The notes under the pieces are model-generated. The model did not search any database and had not been told where the DNA came from. It saw nothing but the letters and a program-made list of their open reading frames with translations. The position numbers and the translations under genes are program-made. From Datisca glomerata (taxonomy: Eukaryota; Streptophyta; Magnoliopsida; Cucurbitales; Datiscaceae), in NCBI GenBank assembly GCA_003255025.1, contig QANY01000091.1, positions 560,215-624,214 on the forward strand: 64,000 nt of DNA, written 5' to 3'. Positions 12,010 through 24,469 of the stretch are shown one piece after another (the first letter of the stretch is position 1; each line of letters starts with the position of its first letter).

Positions 12010-14480
12010 TCAGATCACATCGGTGTATGACCTGAACGTCGACTTTCGACTATCCTTATCTAATTCATAATCAGTATATTCAGTGCGATTCAGGTCTCCA
12101 CCTGAAGAAACAAGCATATAGTTTCTCATTCTCCTAAGATACTTGAGAATATACTTTACTGCAATCCAATGTTCCAAACCTAGATTCGATTGATAACGAC
12201 TGACAATTCTCACTGCATAACAGATGTCTGATCTTGTACACAACATGACATATGTGAAACTTCCAACTGCTAAAGCATAAGGAACTTTTCTCATATCATC
12301 TTCCTCCTGAGGTGTCTTAGGACATTGTTCCTTGAAAAGCACAATTCCATGTATGATCGGTAGTTGACCTTTCTTAGAATTCTGCATAAAGAATCTCTCC
12401 AACACCTTATCAATATAAGATGCATGAGAAAGTGCTAAGAGCTTGTTCTTTCTATCCAGTAGGATTTGGATGCCTAGAACATAACTCGCAACTCCCTAAT
12501 CTTGTATTTGGAATTTCTCAACTAACAACTTCTTTACCTTTGACAGAGTTTCTACATCATTCTCAATGAGCAGAATATCGTTAACATAAAGAACTAAGAA
12601 AACTACTATCTTATATTTGTTTGATATATTTATAAACATAGGCTTCGTCAACATTTTACTCGAAGCCATAATACTTCATAATCTCGTCAAATGTAAGATT
12701 CAAAGATCTAAGATGCTTGTTTTAATCCATGAATGGATTTAAGCAATTTGCATACTTTCTGATCTTGCCCCTTTTATATGAACCATTTTGGTTGCATCAT
12801 ATAGATGCTTTCTTCAGGAGAGACATTTAAAAAATATTTATTGACGTCCATTTTTCATATCTCATAGTTTAAACTAGCAGCTATGGACAAAAGGATGCGA
12901 ATGGATTTCAGCATGGCCATAGGGGAGAATGTCTCTTCATAATTGACTCACTCCCTTTGTGTATAGCCCTTGGCTACTAACCGTACTTTGAAAGTCTAAC
13001 TTTCCCATCTGCACCTCTTTTCATCTTGAAGATTCATTTACATCCAATGGGTCTGACATCTTCTGGTGGATCAACAAGTCCTAGACAAAATCAGAATACA
13101 TAGATTTCATTTCCATGTTCATGGCACCTTTTCATTTCTCCTTTTCAGGATCATCCATTGCTTCTTCATAAGATAATGGATCGTCATTATCAGTGTCTAA
13201 CACTAGAACACGTGCTTCTAGTTCGTAGCAAACTGATTGTCTCACTACCCTTCCACTACGACGTAGCACCGGAGTTTCCTTTGTAGGAACAATGGTTTCT
13301 CTAGTTTGTCGTTTATTAGTAAAAATTGAAGGTGGTTTGATCTCATCAGCCACTAATTCCTCGAGAACTACTTTACTATGAGGTTTGTGGTTTTACAAAT
13401 AACCATGATCGAGGAAGGTTGTATTTGTCGACACAAACACTTTTTGATCGTTATGACTATAAAAATACCCGCCTCTAGCCTCTAGAGCATGGCCTACGAA
13501 TAAGCATACTTCATACCATGAGTCTAACTTTCTGGTCTTGGGTCAAAGAACGTGAGCAAGAGACTCTTATATACAGAAATAACGCAAACTAGGTTTGGAG
13601 TCATTCCATAACTCTAAAGGCATCTTGCTTACAGACTTAGATGGCACTACATTCAAAATGTAAGTTATCGTGTGTAGTGTATATCCCCAAAATGTAAGTG
13701 ACAATGATGAGTAGCTTAACGTCGACCTAACCATATCCAATAAGGTTCGGTTTATTCTATCTACAACACCATTTTGTTGTGGTGTTACAGGTGTTGTGAG
13801 TTGGGATAGGATTCCACACTCCAGCAAATAATCCATGAATTCTAAATCTAAGTATTGACCACCTCGATCGGATCGAAGGGTTTTCAATGATTTATCAAAT
13901 TATTTTTCAGCTTCAGCCTTGAAGTCTTTAAACTTTCCAAAAGTTTCAGACTTTCTATGCATTAGGTAAGTATAATCATATCTTGAGTAATCGTCCGTAA
14001 AAGTGACAAAAATACTCATACCTACCTCTAGCTTGTACATTGATCGGTCCACATACATCACTATGTACTAGCTCAAGTGGTTCATTGGCTCTTTGGCCCT
14101 TTCCTGTGAAAGGTTTGGTCATTTTACCCTCCAGACAGCATTCACAAACAAGAAGAGTTCCAACTTTTAGTTCTCTCAAAGTATCATGCTTTGTTAATCT
14201 GTTTAACCTATCTAGATTAATATGTCACAACCTAAGATGCCAAAGATATGTGTTATCATCATCGTGAGAAACTCTTTGTCATTTGTTACTTTGAGGTTTT
14301 GCTACTTTAAATAATTCAGAATTATTTAAAGCGCGTTTAGTTGGTTTAAGCATATATAGTCCATTTATAACTTTTGCATGATAAATATTGAATTCATTCT
14401 TAAAAATAATAAATTCTTTATTAATAAACGAAATTTTGAATAATTGTTCTTGCAAAATTGAAAAAGAAATGAAATTTCTC
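12010..14480 (-). pseudogene. Copia pol remnant: integrase, reverse transcriptase, RNase H
   Basis: Along the minus strand: a pre-integrase remnant and integrase start (13976-14179: CCLEGKMTKPFTGKGQRA, LVHSDVCGP) and the integrase core (13567-13887: LRSDRGGQY, TPQQNGVVDRINRTLLDMVR). Then a linker (13132-13353), a broken RT with YVNDILL in place of YVDD (about 12560-12600), and the RT end with the start of RNase H (12010-12405: MLCTRSDICYAVRIVSRYQS, DKDSRKST). Frameshifts and stops separate the pieces. The mutated RT active-site box and the broken frames indicate it cannot encode a working polyprotein. Confidence 0.88.
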
Positions 14481-14539
14481 AAAAATCCAGGAACATAATA
14501 AAAATCGTCAAAACTAAATAATTATATCCAAAAAGTAAA

Positions 14540-15335
14540 CAGACTATCCCTAATGCTTTAGCTGACACGAGCGCACCACTACCAATTCTCAAAACGACAT
14601 CATCATCATCTAGTTTCCTTGGCGAATCAAGCATATGCAAAGAATAACATACATGGTTAGTGGCTCATGAATCAAGTATCTAGGATGACAAATCATATTC
14701 CACTAAACAAGCTTCAAGTACAAGTAAATCATATTTATCTTTCTTTTTCAGCTAGGAGAGATACTTGTTACATTTTCTCTTCCATTGACCTTCAACCCTA
14801 CAATGGAAATATTTTTCTTTATGCTTGTTGTCTTTCTTATTCTTCTTGGCTTTTAGTGATGTCTTGGCTTTCTTCACTTTCTTGTTCTTACTTTTGCATT
14901 TCCATTGATCTTCTTCCTCTTGTTACTATTAACAATGGAAGTAGGCTTTTGCTCGACAACATTTATCTCACCCTCATAGATCATTCTAAGGTTGAGTGAC
15001 TCAAAAATCTGCAATTCATTCAACAATTGGGTCGTGTTGAATTGCAACTTGTTACATGGTTGGTTGTGAACGCAGAAAAAGTTGGTGTGAGCGACTCGAG
15101 TATAATGGTAACTTGAGTCATCTCATCAATGGTCGCCTCATGTATTTCTACCTCATGCAATATATTGATCATGTTCAAAACTCCTAGTGGCCTCATAACG
15201 ACTTTGATCAGACAACTGCCTAAACATCGCCTGTAGAGGTTCCATAATCTCATAGGCAGTCTCCATGCGTTCATGCTCGGTTCTCAGAACATCATTCGTG
15301 AGTTGATCCGAGGGAGGCTGATGGTTCATCATCAT
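14540..15335 (-). pseudogene. gag-protease module A (most degraded)
   Basis: This module is the one continuous with pol. Its gag part (15020-15335) contains NDVLRTEHERMETAYEIM. The zinc knuckle has lost its first Cys (Tyr) and its His (Gln). The protease region reads DS-stop-ATNHVC, keeping the ancestral ATN. Modules B-D carry VIN here, so A separated from them first. A 65-bp box (15299-15362) links it to the microsatellite tract. Confidence 0.75.
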
Positions 15336-15362
15336 TTTTTAATCTCATTATAACATCCTCCC

Positions 15363-15720
15363 TCAAACTCACGTTCTTTCTCTCCCTCTCTCCTCTATCT
15401 CTTTCATGCTATCTATCTCTATCTCTCTCTCACTCCACATCCCCCATCTCTCCCCCACCCCCTCACTTTCTCACACACACACACACACTCCCATTTCTCT
15501 TCCTCTCTCTCCCCCTCTTTCTCCCCCCCTCTCCCTCCCCACTCTATATCTCTATCTCTTTTATCTCTTGTTCTCACTCTCTTTCTCCCTCTTCATCTCT
15601 CTCCCCCCTCTATATGTTTATCTCTCTCACACACACATACACATGCACACATAGGCATACACAGAGAGAGCGCGCACACACACACACACACACACTCTCT
15701 CTATCTCTCTCTCTCTCTTG
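15363..15720. repeat. (TC)n/(CA)n microsatellite tract 1
   Basis: This is about 360 bp of almost pure pyrimidine on the plus strand, with (CA)n blocks near 15473-15487 and 15676-15695. In the element's sense strand it is a polypurine and GT tract. It lies between modules A and B, and a frame from module B reads straight into it. Confidence 0.92.
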
Positions 15721-16625
15721 CAAAATGAAAGAGAAATAAAAATTCTTAAGAATCTAGGAATATAATAAACATAATTTAAAACTAAATAATTATATCTAAA
15801 AAGTAAACGAACTATCCCTATTACTTTAGCTGACACGAGCGTACCACTACCAACTCTCAAAATGACCTCGCCATCATCCAACTTCCTTAGCAAATCAAGC
15901 ATTTGTAATGAATAACATACATGGTTAATGACTCCTGAATCAAGTATCCATGATGAAAAATCATATTCCACTAAACAAGCTTCAAGTACAAGTAAATCAT
16001 ATTTACCTTTGTTTTTCAACTCGGAATGATACTTGTTACAGTTTTTCTTCCAATGACTTTCAAACCCACAATGGAAACATTTTCCTTTGGGCTTGTTGTC
16101 TTTCTTGTTCTTCTTGGCTTTTGGTAATGCCTCAGTTGTCTTCCCTTTCTTATTCTTACTTTTATCCTTTCCATTGATCTTCTTCCTCTTATTACTATTA
16201 ATAGTGGAAGAAGATTTTTGCACAACAACATTTGTCTCTCCCTCTTTGGTCATTCTAAGGTTGAGTGATTCAAAGATCTACAGTTCATTTAACTTGAGTC
16301 TGCTCATCAATGGTTGCCCCATGTACTTCTTCCTCATGCATTATATTGATCATGTTCAAAACATGTTCTTGCACAAAAGTACCATTTCTCATCTTAGTTG
16401 CCATATAGCTCCTAGTGATCAGACTGCTGCCCAAACATCATGTGCAGAGATTCCATAATCTCATAGGCAGTCTCCATACTTTCATGCTTAGTTCTCAGAA
16501 CATCATTCATGGTCACAAGTATGTAGCACTTCGCCTGGTTATTTGATATGATCCAGAACATATTTGTCCCTCACATTCTTAGAGGCATTAGTAGGGGTCT
16601 CATCAGGACATTACTCAGTAAGAAC
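15720..16625 (-). pseudogene. gag-protease module B
   Basis: An open frame of about 208 codons (15627-16253, minus) holds a basic stretch rich in KKxK, then an intact CX2CX4HX4C zinc knuckle (CFHCGFESHWKKNC). The protease start follows as WILDSGVINHVC, where family members normally have DSGA. The gag part upstream (16253-16625) is broken by stops. The frame ends by running into microsatellite-coded Val-Cys and Arg-Glu repeats. Confidence 0.85.
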
Positions 16626-16640
16626 GAACTTATGGTTCTA

Positions 16641-17021
16641 ATATAGATCTTGAAGTCATATTGAAGCTATTTTGAAGATATTTTGAAGCTATCTTGAAGC
16701 CATCATGCAACTGTCACGAACACATCTTGAAACCAGCTCACTTGAGCACATTTGAAGCTTCAAGATGGTTTCAAGATGGCTTAAAGATGGTTTCAAGATG
16801 GCTTCAACATGTCTACAAGATGACTTAAAGATGGTTTCACAATGTGTCAATTGGTTCAAGAAATGGTTAATTTATGTGGCATGGCATTTAGTTTCATACC
16901 ATTTGTTTCTTACCAGAATAGAATATTCATCATCAAAATAACTAAATCAAATACAACATTAATAGCCTCAAGAGTAAATGCCATGCTACATGAATTAACC
17001 ATTTCTTGAACCAATTGGTAA
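16641..17021. repeat. Fold-back palindrome block 1
   Basis: Direct repeats of (C/T)TTGAAGCCAT on the left are mirrored by CTTCAAGATGGC-type repeats on the right, centred near 16750. A second inverted pair of about 43 bp (from 16851 and ending near 17020, sharing CAATTGGTTCAAGAAATGG) encloses about 70 bp. A near copy lies at 19399-19862. Confidence 0.85.
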
Positions 17022-17165
17022 TTGTGTCAGCTGAAGAACGAGAAAAATGAGGCAAAGGTCGAGTTTTCGTGGGGTTCAGAAATTGACTGGAATTACATGA
17101 AGGTGTCCAGCAAGCACTATTGGAATTTTGAAAATATAAAAATGTGTATATTTAACTTGAGATTT
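17022..17165 (+). other. Conserved extra reading frame, copy 1 (unknown)
   Basis: It is open on the plus strand, antisense to the element, for about 48 codons including SWGSEIDWNYMKVS. The same frame is open in the second copy at 19863-20010, with both silent and replacement differences. It is not a recognised copia protein; a captured host exon is one possibility. I do not recognise the family. Confidence 0.4.
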
Positions 17166-17167
17166 AA

Positions 17168-17445
17168 CATCTCCTCTCTCTCTCCCTCGCTCGCTCTTTC
17201 TCCCTCTTACTATCTACTATCTCCACGTCTTTACTCTCTCTCCCAATCTCTCCCTCCCCCTCTATCTCTTTGTCTGTCTCACTCCCTCTTCGATGAGTTA
17301 ATCCAAGGGAGGCTGATGGTTCATCATCGTTTTTTAATCTCATTATAACATCCCCCCTCAAACTCACTTCTCTTTCTCCCTCTCTCCTATCTCTCTATCT
17401 CTCACACCACATCCCCTCTCTCTCTCTCCCACCCCCTCACTTTCT

Positions 17446-17484
<39 letters not shown>

Positions 17485-17655
17485 CCATTTCTCTTTCTCT
17501 CTCTTTCTCCCTCTTCATCTCTTTCTCCCCTCTCTCTATATATCTATCTATATCTCTCTCCCACACACACACACGCACACACACACACACACACACACTC
17601 TCTCTCTCTCACACAGACACACTCTCTCTCTCACCCTCCTCTCTCTCTCTATCAC
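17168..17655. repeat. Microsatellite tracts 2 and 3 with the 65-bp box between
   Basis: (TC)n-rich 17168-17290 and (TC)n/(CA)n 17365-17655 flank a 65-bp non-repetitive box (17293-17358, starting GATGAGTTAATCC). The same box stands at 15299-15362 and 20131-20197. The (CA)n run at 17450-17482 is the longest pure run in the window. Confidence 0.92.
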
Positions 17656-18680
17656 AAAATGAAAGGGAAATAAAATTTCTTAAAATTTCTTAGAATACAA
17701 TAAACATCATTTAAAACTACATAATTATATCCAAAAAGTAAACAAACTGTCCTTAATGCTTTAGCTGACACGAGCGTACTACTGCCAACTCTCAAAACTA
17801 CCACACCATCAGCCAGCTTCCTTAGCAAATTAAGCATCTGTAATGAATAACATACATGGTTAATGACTCCTGAATCAAGTATCCAGGATGACAAATCATA
17901 TTCCATTAAGCAAGCTTCAAGTACAAGTAAATCATATTTACCTTTATTTTTTAACTCAGAATGATACTTGTTACAGTTTTTTTTCCAATGACTTTCAACC
18001 CCACAGTGGAAACATTTTCCTTTGGGCTTGTTGTCTTTCTTGTTCTTCTTGGCTTTTGGTAATGTCTTGGTTGTCTTCCCTTCCTTATTCTCACTTTTGT
18101 CCTTTCCATTGATCTTCTTCCTCTTGTTACTATTAATAGTGGAAGAAGACTTTTGCACAACAACATTTGCCTCCCCCTCTTTGGTCATTCTAAGGTTGAG
18201 TGATTCAAAAATCTACAGTTCATTTAATAATTGGGTCATGTTGAATTGCAACTTGTTCATAACATAGTTGGTTGTGAAGGTAGAAAAAGTTGATGTGAGC
18301 GACTCAAGTAAAGTGCTAACTTGAGTATGCTCATCAATGGTTGCCCCATGTACTTCTTCCTTATGCATTATATTGATCATGTTCAAAACATGTTCTTGCA
18401 CAAAAGCATCATTTCTCATCTTAGTTGTCATATAGCTCCGAGTGATCAGACTGCTGCCCAAACATCGCATGCAGAGATTCCATAACCTCATAGGCAGTCT
18501 CCATGCTTTCATGCTCGGTTCTCAGAACATCATTCATGATCACAAGCATGTAGCACTTCGCCTTGTTATTTGATATGATCCAAGCATCATATTTGTCCCT
18601 AAGAATCTTAGAGGCATTAATAGGGGTCTACTCAGAACATTACTCAGTAAGAATGAACTTATGGTTCTCATAAATCAACA
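17655..18680 (-). pseudogene. gag-protease module C
   Basis: The open frame at 17652-18188 is nearly identical to module B. It starts MTKEGEANVVVQKSSS and has an intact CX2CX4HX4C knuckle (CFHCGVESHWKKNC) and DSGVINHVC at the protease start. An upstream gag fragment at 18213-18512 is in another frame. The DSGV-for-DSGA change, shared with B and D, groups the three copies. Confidence 0.85.
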
Positions 18681-19398
18681 TTAACCTCATGTTTGCCCAT
18701 GGTAGACATAATAATGATAACTAAAATTTAAAATATATAAGATTCAATATAATTGATAAATATCTAGAATTTGAAATGTGATGCACGAATACAACATAAT
18801 AAACATTAACATTTACTAATCACGCTAAACAATTCAACGATTAATGTGCTGCCTTAGGGTCAATCAGATTAACCTTAGACTATCTATGAGACATTCTCAT
18901 CCTTATTAATTAAAACTTAAAATATCTCATATTTTCTCTTTTAACGATAAGATATCACTTATTTGGTCAAGTCACAACTATCCACATGAAAGCTTAATTG
19001 TGACTTTGTGAGTGTAACTCATTATTTTAGATTTCATGACTTGATTTAGAATATGCCGCCTTAAGGTTGGTCAAAACTAAACTACATCATTTCCTCCTAT
19101 CTTATTAAGAAGTCTAACGTTGGTATTGGTACAGCTCGAAACCTTTCTTAAGGGGATGAAAACAAAGTCATCTCGAGGCCTTCGCTGTACCTCACGGTGT
19201 TGTACTAATAATGAATATAGTAGGTTACATTGACATGTCAACCAAAAATTAAAAGATCAAAACTACCCAATAATCACTATACATTTAACGATCAATTATT
19301 TTTCATACATTCAAAAAACATATATCTTTGTGAATTGATCCGACAAAGGGTTTACAAGGTGAGCTCACATGAAGGTAGAGAGAGGGAGTCAAATGAAA
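18680..19398 (-). repeat. Duplicated element leader belonging to module C
   Basis: 18690-19215 matches 21720-22270, including the TTAATTAAAACTTAAAATATC segment. Around 19252-19318 it then jumps to sequence that otherwise stands next to the 5' LTR at 23562-23607. It is thus a copy of the element leader with about 1.3 kb deleted. Confidence 0.75.
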
Positions 19399-19862
19399 AT
19401 GACTTCAAGATATATTCAAGATGAACTTAATATAGATCTTGAAGTCATATTGAAGCCATTTTGAAGCTATCTTGAAGTCGTCATGAAACTGTCATGAACA
19501 CATCTTGAAGCCATCTTGAAGTCGTCATGAAACTGTCATGAACATATCTTGAAGCCATCTTGAAGACCACTTGAGCACATTTGAAGCTTCAAGATGATTT
19601 CAAGATGGCTTAAAGATGGTTTTAAGATGGCTTCAACATGTCTTCAAGATGGCTTAAAGATGGTTTTAAGATGGCTTCACACTTGTCAATTGGTTCAAGA
19701 AATGGTTAATTTATGTGGCATGGCATTTAGTTTCATATAATTTTTTCTTTTACCAGAATAGAATATTCATCATCAAAGTAACTAAATCAAATACAACATT
19801 AATAGCCTCAAGAGTAAATGCCATGCTACATGAATTAACCATTTCTTGAACCAATTGGCATA
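19399..19862. repeat. Fold-back palindrome block 2
   Basis: It has the same architecture as 16641-17021. An extra tandem copy of the segment CATCTTGAAGCCATC...ATGAAACTGTCATGAAC makes the left arm longer. The inner 43-bp inverted pair lies at about 19687-19729 and 19815-19858. Confidence 0.85.
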
Positions 19863-20010
19863 TTGTGTGAGCTGAAGAAAGAGAGAAATGAGGCGGAGGT
19901 CGAGCTTTCATGGGGTTCTGAAATTGACTGGAATTATATGAAGGTGTCCCGCAAGCATTATTGGAATTTTGAAGATATAAAAATGTGTATATTTAACTTG
20001 AGATTTAACA
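19863..20010 (+). other. Conserved extra reading frame, copy 2 (unknown)
   Basis: An open frame of about 49 codons (ELKKERNEAEVELSWGSE, then IDWNYMKVSRKHYWNFE) parallels the copy at 17022-17165 and then enters pyrimidine-rich sequence. Its function is unknown. Confidence 0.4.
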
Positions 20011-20655
20011 TCTCCTTTTTCTCTCCATCGCTCGTTCTTTCTCCCACTCACTTTCTACTATCTCCACGTCTTTACTCATTCTCCCACCCTCTCCCCCCCT
20101 CTATCTCTTTGTCTGTCTCACTCCCTCTTCGATGAGTTGATCCGAGGGAGGCTGATGGTTCATCATCATTTTTTTATCTCATTATAACATCCCTCCTAAA
20201 CTCACTTTCTCTCTCTCTTTCTCTCCCTCCCTCTCTCCTCTATCTTTCTCACGCTATCTATCTCTATCTCTATCTCAGTCCACATCCCCCCCTCTCTCCC
20301 ACCCCTTCACTTTTTCACACACACAAACTCACGTTCTCTCTCTCTTTCTCTCCCTCCCTCTCTCCTCTATCTTTCTCACGCTATCTATCTCTATCTCAGT
20401 CCACATCCCCCCTCTCTCCCACCCCTTCACTTTTTCACACACACACTCTCTCTCCCATTTCTCTTCCTTTCTCTCCCCCTCTTTCTCCCTCTCTCCCCCT
20501 CCCCACTCTATATCTTCATCTCTCTTTCTCTTGTTCTCTCTCTCTTTCTCCCTCTTCATCTATCTCTCCCCCCTCTCCATATATATATCTCTCTCTCACA
20601 CACACACACACACACTCTCTCTCTCACCCACACTCTCTCTCTCTCACCCTCATTT
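20010..20655. repeat. Microsatellite tracts 4 and 5 with the 65-bp box
   Basis: Pyrimidine tract 20010-20130, box 20131-20197, then (TC)n/(CA)n 20200-20655. The last tract includes a head-to-tail duplication of about 120 bp (roughly 20209-20327 and 20328-20447) that carries both TC-rich and CACACA parts. Confidence 0.9.
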
Positions 20656-21844
20656 TAAAACTAAATAATTATATCCAAAAAGTAAACGAACTGTCCCTAA
20701 TGTTTTAGCTGACACTAGCGTACCACTGCCAACTCTCACAACGACCTCGCCATCAGCCAACTTCCTCAGCAAATCAAACATCTGTAATGAATAACATACA
20801 TGGTTAATGACTCCTGAATCAAGTATCCAGGATGACAAATCATATTCCACTGAACAAGCTTCAAGTATAAGTAAATCATATTTACCTTTATTTTTCAACT
20901 CGGAATGATACTTGTTACAGTTTTTCTTCCAATGACTTTCAACCCCACAGTGGAAACATTTTCCTTTAAGCTTGTTGTCTTTCTTGTTCTTCTTGGCTTT
21001 TGGTAATGTCTTGGTTGTCTTCCCTTTCTTATTCTTACTTTTGTCCTTTCCATTGATCTTCTTCCTCTTGTTACTATTAATAGTGGAAGAAGACTTTTGC
21101 ACTACAACATTTGCCTCGCCCTCTTTGGTCATTCTAAAATTGAGTGATTCAAAGATCTACAGTTCATTTAACAATTGGGTTGCAACTTGTTCATAACATA
21201 GTTGGTTGTGAAGGCAGAAAAAGTTGATATGAGCAACTCAAGTATAATGCTAACTTGAGTCTGCTCATCAATGGTTGCCCCATGTACTTCTTCCTCATGC
21301 TTTATATTGATCACGTTCAAAACATGTTCTTACGTAAAAGTATAATTTCTCATCTTAGTTGTCATATAGCTCCTAGTGATCAGACTGCTACCCAAACATT
21401 GCGTGCAGAGATTCCATAATCTCATAGGCAGTCTCCATGCTTTCATGCTCGGTTCTTAGAACATCATTCATGGTCACAAGCATGTAGCACTTCGCCTTGT
21501 TATTTGATATGATCCAAGCATCATATTTTTCTCTAACATTCTTAGGAGCATTAGCAAGGGTCTCCTTAGGACATTGTTTAGTAGAGAATGAACTTATGGT
21601 TCTCAAAAATCAGCATTAAATCCATATTCGATTCCCAAAGTATAAAATTATCACCATTCAATTTCTCAAACGCAAGTAAAACTGTAACAGGGTTGCCCGT
21701 GATAGACAGGGTTACCCATGGTAGACATAATAATGATAACTGAAATTTAAAACATATAAGATTCAATATAATTGATAAATTTCTAGAATTTGAAAAGTAA
21801 ACGTGATGCATGAATGCAAGATAATAAACACACAAAATTAACAT
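20655..21844 (-). pseudogene. gag-protease module D (5'-most, with gag N-terminus)
   Basis: Minus-strand frames are 21578-21844 (gag start: LAFEKLNGDNFILWESNMDL), 21388-21606 (gag middle: NDVLRTEHESMETAYEIMES) and 20650-21132 (basic region, CX2CX4HX4C knuckle, DSGVINHVC protease start). It stands next to the leader and 5' LTR, so it occupies the original gag position. Frameshifts separate the three frames. Confidence 0.85.
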
Positions 21845-23709
21845 TAGTCACGATAAAATAACCCAACGATTAACGTGTTGCCTTAGAGTTAGCCAGATTA
21901 ACCTCGGACTGTCTATGAGACATTCTCATCCTTATTAATTAAAACTTAAAATATCTCATGTTTTCTCTTTTAACAATAAGGTATCGCTTGTTTGGTGAAG
22001 TCACAACTATTCACATGAAAACTTAATTTTGACTTTGTGAGTGTAACCCATTATTTCGGATTCTATAACTTGATTTAGAATATGTCACCTTAGGGTCGGT
22101 CAAAATTAAATTACATCACTTCCTCCTATCTTCTTAAGAAGTCCAACGTTGGAATTGGTAGCCCTCAAAACCTTCCTTAGGGGGATGAAAATAAAGCCAT
22201 CTCGAGGCTCTCACTGTACCTCACAGTGTTGTACTAATAATGGAGATCGTAGGTTACGTTGACATGTCAACATTCTCTCACTCACTATTTTAGGATTATG
22301 TGTTTCCATTTTAACTAATTAATTAATTTTAAATTAATTACTAGTTAAAATAATAACTCTATGAATATTTACTTATTAGTTATATCAATCTCATTGGTCT
22401 AAGTTCATTTAACCTTCTAAAACGCCTAAGTCATAATTAGATGAGCTTAGATTGATAATTAAGTATATTTATCAAACTTTAACAAAACTCTTTTACTAAA
22501 GCCGGTTATCCTAAATGTTAGTATAGCCCTTACTGTGGTGTGATTACCAAGTTTTAACTAATTAAAATCTAGCAATTTACATGCATTTGATTTCATAAAA
22601 CAATACGTATAAACATATTAGGACAATCCTAATAAATCATATTTCTACCGATAAGATGCATGATTATATAAAACTTTGTGGGATTTTCATGTATGACATA
22701 CGATCGACTAATGCATGGACATGTTATCAGACATAATAATTTAAATAATTATTTAATAAAATAATAATGGGCTGAGTGACTATTGAGTATTTCTAAATTA
22801 CAACCCTTGAAATAACGAAATAAAATTACAAAGTAGATTTCAAGAATACAAATTTTTCAAATATTGCCTTCTCCCCTGATCTTCATCTCATAATCTCCAA
22901 GCTTTGAACACAATTTTATTTAATTAAAAACAAATTTTCTTAATTCAAAATAATTTTTATAATTATCTCTTTTAAAATAGTTGACTTTAACGTAATCAAA
23001 TAAACACTTTATTTGATTTGGTCAAACTTGGATCAAATTCAAACAACCTATTAATTTCTAATTTTCATAAAATTAAAAATTAATTTATATTTTTCATAAA
23101 ATTAAAAATTAAAAATTAACTTTAAAATTACATTAATTTCAAAATTTAAAAAGATAATTTATAGATTGAGGGTTAACATCAAACCATATGATGATAGGTT
23201 AATGGTATCAGGGTTTGTACGAAACTTTCCTAAAAGTGACAACAGTTGCCGCCAACAACAAGACTCTCCTATCGTCGTCCCATCATCGCCAGCCACCACT
23301 GCTGACGCCAGTCCCACTGCCGGCGGCCGTCGACCACCGCCGCCGGAACAATATTTTCTAACCTGAACAATAAATTTTCCGTGAACAATAAATTTTCATT
23401 GTGAACAGTAAATTCCGTCGCTCATCTCGTGCGTTTTTCTTTTTCTCACATTCGGAATAATTACAATAATATTCAAAATTAATTACAAAAATTTCTACGC
23501 CTTAAAACGGCTTACACAAGATCTAAGAAATATTAAAATATCAAAATCTAACATAGTAATCACCATACAATTAACGATCAATTATTTTTCATACATTCAA
23601 AAAACATAACCATCCATTGATTCATATTTATCACATATCATATGAACAATGCAAGAAAATCCAAACATGATTTAACATATAAATATATAAAGACCACAAT
23701 GATATCACT
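21845..23709 (-). other. Leader of the large copia element, with degenerate primer-binding site
   Basis: This is non-coding AT-rich sequence between gag and the 5' LTR, with one GC-rich island at 23270-23345 (CCGGCGGCCGTCG...). Directly inside the LTR, at 23696-23708 read on the minus strand, stands GTGATATCATTG. It resembles the GTGGTATCAGAG-type copia primer site for initiator-Met tRNA with a few changes. Confidence 0.6.
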
Positions 23710-24434
23710 TGTTAGTTGTCGCGGCGCATGCACGGTGGAAGCGTGTGGCGCATGGCCATTTAAAAAAATTATACTTTTCATAAAAAAAATTGAATCTTTT
23801 GCTAAAATAAAATTGCGCAACGTTACGATAACCAAATTTTTTTTATTGTCATTATATATTATATATTAAATTAATAACATACAATGTTAGGAATCATATG
23901 CCTCTTGTAAACTAAATCCATTTTTCACACACTTAGCAATTTGATTAACTCTTAATAGTAGAAAAATCACTCCTTAAGAATTGTGTTCTTCTCTCAACTC
24001 TTGATTGATGAACTAATTTTTTGATTCATTATCTTAAACCATCAGAATAATATCTATATATTTTTTTTGATAATGACGTATTAGATATTTTCGGATAATT
24101 GAAATAATATTTAATTATAAAATTGTCAATAGTGGTGGGACACACTGCTATTGTGCACGTGGCATTACAGTAGTTCATGTCAATCTTTTTGATACACAAT
24201 CAATGACTGACACCTGACAATTACTATGTATTAAATATTTATTTTAATCAAATTAAAAATCAAGATATTTGTTAATTTTAAATTAACATATTTGATTATC
24301 CATATTAACTAAATTATCTGTTATTTCATAAATAACATATTTAGTTGATCCAAATTATTATCTAATAATAATTTAATTATCTAATTTCATAAATTAGATA
24401 TTTTATCTCACTTGTTGATAATTAAAAAAATCGA

Positions 24435-24469
<35 letters not shown>

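Noticed and set aside
15406..15654. 82-codon frame of Ser/Leu/Pro and His-Thr repeats
   Set aside because: Pure translation of (TC)n and (CA)n microsatellite.
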